This document shows positions 59,878 through 64,000 of a stretch of DNA of 64,000 bases, one piece after another (position 1 is the first letter of the stretch; every line of letters begins with the position of its first letter). The notes under the pieces were generated by a model, which saw nothing but the letters and a program-made list of their open reading frames with translations, was not told the origin of the DNA and did no database searches. The DNA is from Actinoplanes oryzae (lineage in GTDB: Bacteria; Actinomycetota; Actinomycetes; Mycobacteriales; Micromonosporaceae): positions 1-64,000 of the forward strand of contig NZ_JAUQWH010000016.1 of the NCBI RefSeq assembly GCF_030757795.1, read 5' to 3'. The position numbers and the translations under genes were made by a program.

Positions 59878-59995
59878 GTGTGAACGCGTGTGAACTCCTT
59901 CTACGCAGCTCATCGGCTGTTCGGATGACACTTTGCCGGATTGGCTGTGAACACGATTCGGCGTCTTGTTCACTCTCACTTAATCCTGGTAGAAC
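59878..59995. promoter_or_regulatory. Divergent control region with repeated GTGAAC boxes
   Basis: GTGTGAAC occurs at 59878-59885 and 59888-59895, 10 bp apart (one helical turn). GTGAAC at 59947-59952 and its complement GTTCAC at 59968-59973 form an inverted pair. The last overlaps a promoter candidate for the rightward operon: TTGTTC (59966-59971), 18-bp spacer, TAGAAC (59990-59995). Likely binding sites of the PaaX-like repressor. Confidence 0.5.
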
Positions 59996-60050
59996 TCCCG
60001 TCAGGTCCGCTCGACGGGCCACAGCCGCCCGGATCTAGGAGGACCATCCG

Positions 60051-61691
60051 ATGGCTCGCCCCCCGCACGCGAACGGCATCTCCCGCCGCGGCCTGCTGCA
60101 GCTCGGTGGCAGCGTGGCGCTGCTGCTCTCCACCGGCGCCTGCGCCGCCGGCAAGTCCAGCCCCACCACGAGTGCGTCCGGCGGCCCCGCGGCCTCGACG
60201 CTGCGCATCGCCGTCTCCAGCTACCTGTCCAGCTGGGACCAGGACTTCGTGGGGTTCGACCTCACGGCGCTCATGCTGTTCAAGAACGTCTACCCCTACA
60301 TGATCGACTACGGGGTCACCACGGCCTCGGACAGCCAGATCCTCGACACCGCGAACGTCACGCCCACCTTCGCCGAGTCGTTCGAGCCGGACGCCGAGCA
60401 GAAGGTCTGGACGCTCAAGCTGCGCCAGGGCGTGAAGTTCGCCAGCGGCAACGAGATGAAGGCCGCCGACGTCAAGTGGTCCAAGGACCGGGCGTTCGCC
60501 GCCGCGGCCAACGTCGCCGGCATCTACCGCACGATCGGCCTGACCAAGCCCGAGCAGGTCGTGGTCAAGGACGACTACACCGTCGAGTTCCACCAGGAGT
60601 TCCCCAGCGCGCTGACCAAGCAGATCCAGGCGATCTCGCTCTACGTCTTCGACTCCGTCGAGGCCAAGAAGCACGCCACCGACGCCGACCCGTGGGCCAA
60701 GGAGTGGTTCGCCAAGAACGCCCCGACCGGCGGCTACTACAACGTCAGCAAGGCCACCCAGGGCCAGGAGATCGAGCTGACCGCCAACAGCGGCTACCCC
60801 GGCCCCGACGCCCCGAAGACGCCCACGATCCGGATCTCGGTCGTGCCCGCCGCCGCCAACCAGCGGCTGCAGCTGCAGGCCGGCGACATCGACGTGGCGC
60901 TGGGCATCACCGGTCAGGACCTGCAGGACCTCAAGAAGGCCGACGGCATCAAGGTGCTCTCGGCGGCCAGCAACACCCAGGTCGCGATCCAGATGTCGAC
61001 GACCACGGCGCCCTTCGACGACGTGAACGTGCGCAAGGCGCTGGCCTACGCGGTCCCGTACGACCAGATCATCAAGAACGTCTACAGCGGCGACGCCCGG
61101 CCGACCAAGAGCCTCGTACCGCTGGACATGCCCGGCTACGCCGAGACCGGCTACCCGTTCACCTACGACCTGAACCAGGCCAAGGCCGCGCTCGCCGCCG
61201 CCGGCAAGACGGCTGTCGAAAGCGAGCTGGTGTTCGAGGCGGACAACGCCGAGCAGCAGAAGATCGCCGTGCAGGTGCAGTCGGAGGCCGCCAAGGCCGG
61301 CATCACGCTCAAGCTGACCCCGCTCGACCCCGCCACGCTCGGCGAGCGGCGCACGCAGAAGAGCATCCCACTGCAGATCACGACCGGCCAGCTCTGGGTC
61401 AACGACGTCGAGTACATGCTGGCGACCAGCTTCGTGAAGGGCGCCTCGCTGAACTACTCCAACTACACGAACGCGGAGCTGGAGGAGATCTACACCAAGT
61501 CGCACACCACCGTGGACCAGAACCAGCGGCTCGCGCTGTGGGCCCGGGTGCAGGAGATCCTCGCGGCGGACGTGCCGTGGGTCATCATCTGCCAACCCAA
61601 CTTCAATCTCCCCGTACGCGAGGAAGTGGCCGGCTGGGTCCAGCCGATGGACGGCCTCGCCCGCCTGCGCTACCTGAGCGCCACGGCCTGA
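60051..61691 (+). CDS. Peptide/nickel-type ABC transporter substrate-binding lipoprotein
   Basis: A 546-residue family 5 (DppA/OppA) binding protein. The N terminus has a twin-arginine-like SRRGLLQLGG and a lipobox around STGAC, suggesting Tat export and lipid anchoring. The mature protein has WTLKLRQGVKFASGNEMKAA and YNVSKATQGQEIELTANSGY, typical of the class. ATG 60051 follows AGGAGGACC. Family 5 proteins bind peptides, nickel, opines or aromatic/heterocyclic solutes. First gene of an importer operon divergent from the PaaX operon. Confidence 0.93.
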   Translation: MARPPHANGISRRGLLQLGGSVALLLSTGACAAGKSSPTTSASGGPAASTLRIAVSSYLSSWDQDFVGFDLTALMLFKNVYPYMIDYGVTTASDSQILDTANVTPTFAESFEPDAEQKVWTLKLRQGVKFASGNEMKAADVKWSKDRAFAAAANVAGIYRTIGLTKPEQVVVKDDYTVEFHQEFPSALTKQIQAISLYVFDSVEAKKHATDADPWAKEWFAKNAPTGGYYNVSKATQGQEIELTANSGYPGPDAPKTPTIRISVVPAAANQRLQLQAGDIDVALGITGQDLQDLKKADGIKVLSAASNTQVAIQMSTTTAPFDDVNVRKALAYAVPYDQIIKNVYSGDARPTKSLVPLDMPGYAETGYPFTYDLNQAKAALAAAGKTAVESELVFEADNAEQQKIAVQVQSEAAKAGITLKLTPLDPATLGERRTQKSIPLQITTGQLWVNDVEYMLATSFVKGASLNYSNYTNAELEEIYTKSHTTVDQNQRLALWARVQEILAADVPWVIICQPNFNLPVREEVAGWVQPMDGLARLRYLSATA

Positions 61692-61692
61692 C

Positions 61693-62703
61693 GTGCGTAT
61701 TCTCCGGTTCGTCGCCCGGCGGCTGCTGCAGCTGATCCCGGTCCTGCTCGGGGTGGTCGTGCTGACCTTCCTGCTGGTCCGGGTGCTGCCGGGCGACCCC
61801 ATCCGCAGCATCCTCGGCCCCAACGCGACCGAGGCCGACGCCGCCGCGGCGCGCGCCCGCTACGGGCTCGACCAGTCGCTGTGGCAGCAGTTCCTCGACT
61901 ATCTGCGCGGGCTGCTGACCGGCGACTTCGGCACCTCGATCCAGAGCGGCACGCCGGTCGGCGACGAGCTGGCCGTGCGGCTGGGGCCGACGTTCGAGCT
62001 GGTGATCATCGCGGTGGTGATCGCCGTGCTGCTGGCCATCTGGCTCGGCATCCGCTCGGCGCGCCGGGCCGACCGCCTCGGCGACCACACCGTGCGGGTG
62101 TTCTCGCTGATCGGCAACTCGATCCCGGAGTTCTGGCTGGGCCTGGTGCTGGTGCTCGTCGGGTACGCGGCCCTGGGCTGGTTCCCCGCGCCCAGCGGCC
62201 GCGTCGACCCCGACACCGGCCTCACCCCGCTGACCGGCGCGGACCTGCTCGATGCCGCGCTGACCGGCAACGGGCCGGCGCTGGCGTCCGCGGCGGCCCA
62301 CCTGGTGCTGCCGGTGCTGACGCTGGTGATCGGCATCCTCGCTCCGCTGGTGCGCAGCGTGCGGGCGTCCGCGCTGGAGGTGCTGCACTCCGAGGCGTAC
62401 CAGGCGGCGGCCGCGCACGGCCTGCCCGAGCGGACTCTGCTGCGCGGCTATCTCACCCGGGCCGCGCTGGTCCGGCTGCCGTCGCTGGCGGCGCTGGTCT
62501 TCGGCACGGCGATCGGCTCCACGGTCCTCGTCGAGTACGTCTTCAGCTGGCAGGGCTTCGGCCAGTGGGCGCTGCGCGGCCTGCTCTACCGCGACTACCC
62601 GGTCGTGCAGGCGTCCGTCCTGATCATCGCGCTCTGCTACGTGCTCGTCTTCCTCATCGCCGACGTGGTGCACGCGATGCTCGACCCGAGAGTGAGGATC
62701 TGA
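61693..62703 (+). CDS. DppB-type ABC transporter permease
   Basis: A 336-residue permease with six helices and the DppB/OppB N-terminal signature RRLLQLIPVLLGVVVLTFLL and RVLPGDPI. The coupling loop is EAYQAAAAHGLPERTLLRGY. GTG 61693, 1 bp after the binding-protein stop. Overlaps the next permease start (TGATG). Confidence 0.94.
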   Translation: MRILRFVARRLLQLIPVLLGVVVLTFLLVRVLPGDPIRSILGPNATEADAAAARARYGLDQSLWQQFLDYLRGLLTGDFGTSIQSGTPVGDELAVRLGPTFELVIIAVVIAVLLAIWLGIRSARRADRLGDHTVRVFSLIGNSIPEFWLGLVLVLVGYAALGWFPAPSGRVDPDTGLTPLTGADLLDAALTGNGPALASAAAHLVLPVLTLVIGILAPLVRSVRASALEVLHSEAYQAAAAHGLPERTLLRGYLTRAALVRLPSLAALVFGTAIGSTVLVEYVFSWQGFGQWALRGLLYRDYPVVQASVLIIALCYVLVFLIADVVHAMLDPRVRI

Positions 62704-63551
62704 TGGCCGCCCCCGTTCTTGTCGCCGGCGTCCGCGGCGGCCGGTTCGCCAGGTCGCTGATCTGGACGGGCTCGGCCATCCTCGCGGTCGCCGTGCTCGC
62801 CGCCGTGTTCGCCCCGCTGCTCAGCTCGTGGGGCGCCACCGAGATCGACCCCGCCGGCACGCTCGCCGCGCCCGGCGCCGGTCACCTGCTCGGCACCGAC
62901 ACCAACGGCATGGACGTGTGGAGCCGGGTGCTGCACGCCGCCCGCATCGACCTCGGCATCGCCGTCGTCGCCGTGGCGCTGGCCGTGGTGGCCGGGACGC
63001 TGCTCGGCCTGCTCGCGGGCTACCTGGGCGGCTGGATCGACGACGTGCTCATGCGCATCGTCGACATCTTCCAGGCGTTCCCCACGTTCATCCTCGCGCT
63101 GGCGGTCGCCGCGCTGCTCGGCGACGGGTTCCTCAACCTGGCGCTGACGATCGCGCTGGTCAACGCGCCGGCCTACGCCCGCTTGGTGCGCGCGGAGGTG
63201 CGTACGCTGCGCGAGCTGCCGTACGTGGAGGCCGCGCGCACCGCCGGCGCCTCGACGTTCGGGATCCTGTGGCGGCACCTGCTGCCCAACAGCCTCACCC
63301 CGGTCCGGGTGCTCGCCCCGCTCAACTGCGGCTGGGCGATGCTCACCCTCGCCGGGCTCTCCTTCCTCGGCCTGGGCATCACGGTGCCCACCGCCGAGTG
63401 GGGATCCATGATCAGCCTGGGCACGTCCGACGTCGTCGCGGGCCGCTGGTGGACGTCGGTGCCACCCGGTCTCGCCCTGCTCGTCTGCGTCCTGGGCTTC
63501 AGCCTGCTGGGCGAGGGCCTGCAGGAACGCGCGGACGCGAAGCGGCGGTGA
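62703..63551 (+). CDS. DppC-type ABC transporter permease
   Basis: A 282-residue permease partner of DppB: HLLGTDTNGMDVWSRVLHAA after the first helix, and the coupling loop LPYVEAARTAGASTFGILWR. GLSFLGLGITVPTAEWGSMI near the end is diagnostic of the family. Shares 1 bp with the previous gene and 4 bp with the next. Confidence 0.94.
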   Translation: MAAPVLVAGVRGGRFARSLIWTGSAILAVAVLAAVFAPLLSSWGATEIDPAGTLAAPGAGHLLGTDTNGMDVWSRVLHAARIDLGIAVVAVALAVVAGTLLGLLAGYLGGWIDDVLMRIVDIFQAFPTFILALAVAALLGDGFLNLALTIALVNAPAYARLVRAEVRTLRELPYVEAARTAGASTFGILWRHLLPNSLTPVRVLAPLNCGWAMLTLAGLSFLGLGITVPTAEWGSMISLGTSDVVAGRWWTSVPPGLALLVCVLGFSLLGEGLQERADAKRR

Positions 63552-64000
63552 CCATGCTCGACATCGACAACCTCTCGGTGCTCATCCGCCGGCCCGGGCG
63601 CCAGGTGGCGGCCCTCAGCAACGTCAGCTTCCAGGTCCACCCCGGCGAGGTCGTCGGGCTGGTCGGCGAGAGCGGCGGCGGCAAGAGCATGGTCGCCCGC
63701 GCGATCGTCGGCATGCTGCCCGCCGGCTCCGAGGCCACCGGCCGGGTCGGCTTCGACGGCGCCGACGTGCTGCGCATGGACGCGGCCGCGCTCGCCCGGC
63801 ACCGGGGCAGCGGCGCGGCGATCTGCTTCCAGAACCCGCGCGGCGCCCTCAGCCCCACCCGCACGGTCGGCCGCCAGCTCATCGACCGGCTCGTCACCCA
63901 CCAGGGCATGCGCGGCGACCGGGCGGCGGAGAGCGCCGAGGAGCTGTTCGCCTCGGTCGGCATCCGCAATCCGGGGCGGCGGCTGGAGGCGTACCCGCAC
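63548..64000 (+). CDS. DppD-type ABC transporter ATPase (cut by window end)
   Basis: The first ~151 residues of a peptide-type ATPase: Walker A GESGGGKSMVARAIVGMLP (~42), Q-loop ICFQNPRGALSPTRTVGRQL (~100). It stops at EAYPH, just before the signature motif. GTG 63548 overlaps the permease stop (GTGA); ATG 63554 is the alternative. A DppF partner probably follows outside the window. Confidence 0.92.
   Translation, partial: MTMLDIDNLSVLIRRPGRQVAALSNVSFQVHPGEVVGLVGESGGGKSMVARAIVGMLPAGSEATGRVGFDGADVLRMDAAALARHRGSGAAICFQNPRGALSPTRTVGRQLIDRLVTHQGMRGDRAAESAEELFASVGIRNPGRRLEAYPH

Noticed and set aside
1-64000. CRISPR arrays, rRNA, tRNA genes or intact insertion sequences
   Set aside because: No spaced repeat series, no cloverleaf-forming tRNA-like sequence and no transposase frame were recognised by eye; a tRNA scan was not possible.

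Overview
The window is very GC-rich, with almost exclusively G/C third codon positions, GTG/TTG starts and ATGA/GTGA stop-start overlaps. LuxR, AraC, GntR, PaaX, XRE and ECF-sigma regulators are abundant. This points to a filamentous actinomycete; Micromonosporaceae (Actinoplanes-like) is my best guess, but it is inferred from gene content only.

Layout. (1) 0-8 kb is regulatory: the end of a LuxR regulator, two paralogous AraC regulators, a SpoIIE-type phosphatase, an HdeD-like membrane protein, an alpha/beta hydrolase lacking its serine nucleophile, and a large ATP-binding LuxR regulator. A 22-bp motif is repeated at a fixed 30-31 bp upstream of the two araC genes and the hydrolase. (2) 8.4-16 kb is a GntR gene followed by a tight operon: sulfonate/nitrate-type ABC transporter, luciferase-like flavin monooxygenase, MFS pump, short-chain dehydrogenase and flavin reductase. 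(3) 16-19.6 kb holds a truncated hydrolase, an FMN-binding protein with a ferric-reductase-like membrane flavoprotein, and a PQ-loop protein. (4) 19.7-22.9 kb looks like an alkylation-damage operon: ECF sigma factor, two O6-alkylguanine transferases, a 2OG-Fe(II) oxygenase and an Ada-like zinc protein. (5) 22.9-24.4 kb is scarred DNA: a membrane-protein remnant, a tandemly duplicated XRE gene and an AT-richer control region.

The centrepiece (24.4-43.4 kb) is a biosynthetic cluster. Its genes encode a prenyl diphosphate synthase, an isoprenyl-diphosphate C-methyltransferase, a P450, a UbiA prenyltransferase, an arylamine acetyltransferase, a fused PabA-PabB, PabC, an AurF-type N-oxygenase, a class II DAHP synthase and SAM synthetase. 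A complete seven-gene mevalonate pathway follows, including an NphT7-type acetoacetyl-CoA synthase. Together they can make p-aminobenzoate (PABA), make and methylate a prenyl donor, prenylate the PABA, hydroxylate and acetylate its nitrogen, and let the P450 use the N-acetoxy group for ring closure. That is benzastatin/virantmycin logic, here with its own isoprenoid, SAM and shikimate-entry supply. The product and prenyl length are unproven.

43.5-50 kb carries a CPA2 antiporter, a small 28-residue-repeat protein, a small membrane-anchor-like protein and a large secreted subtilase ending in tandem hairpins. 50.5-59.8 kb is a 13-gene minus-strand operon led by a PaaX regulator. It includes a flavin reductase, an acyl-CoA-dehydrogenase-like monooxygenase, an amino-acid-type ABC transporter, an SDR, two TIGR04076 proteins, an F420-type oxidoreductase, an ABM protein and alanine dehydrogenase; it reads as catabolic, substrate unknown. 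A divergent peptide-type ABC transporter operon runs from 60 kb off the right end.
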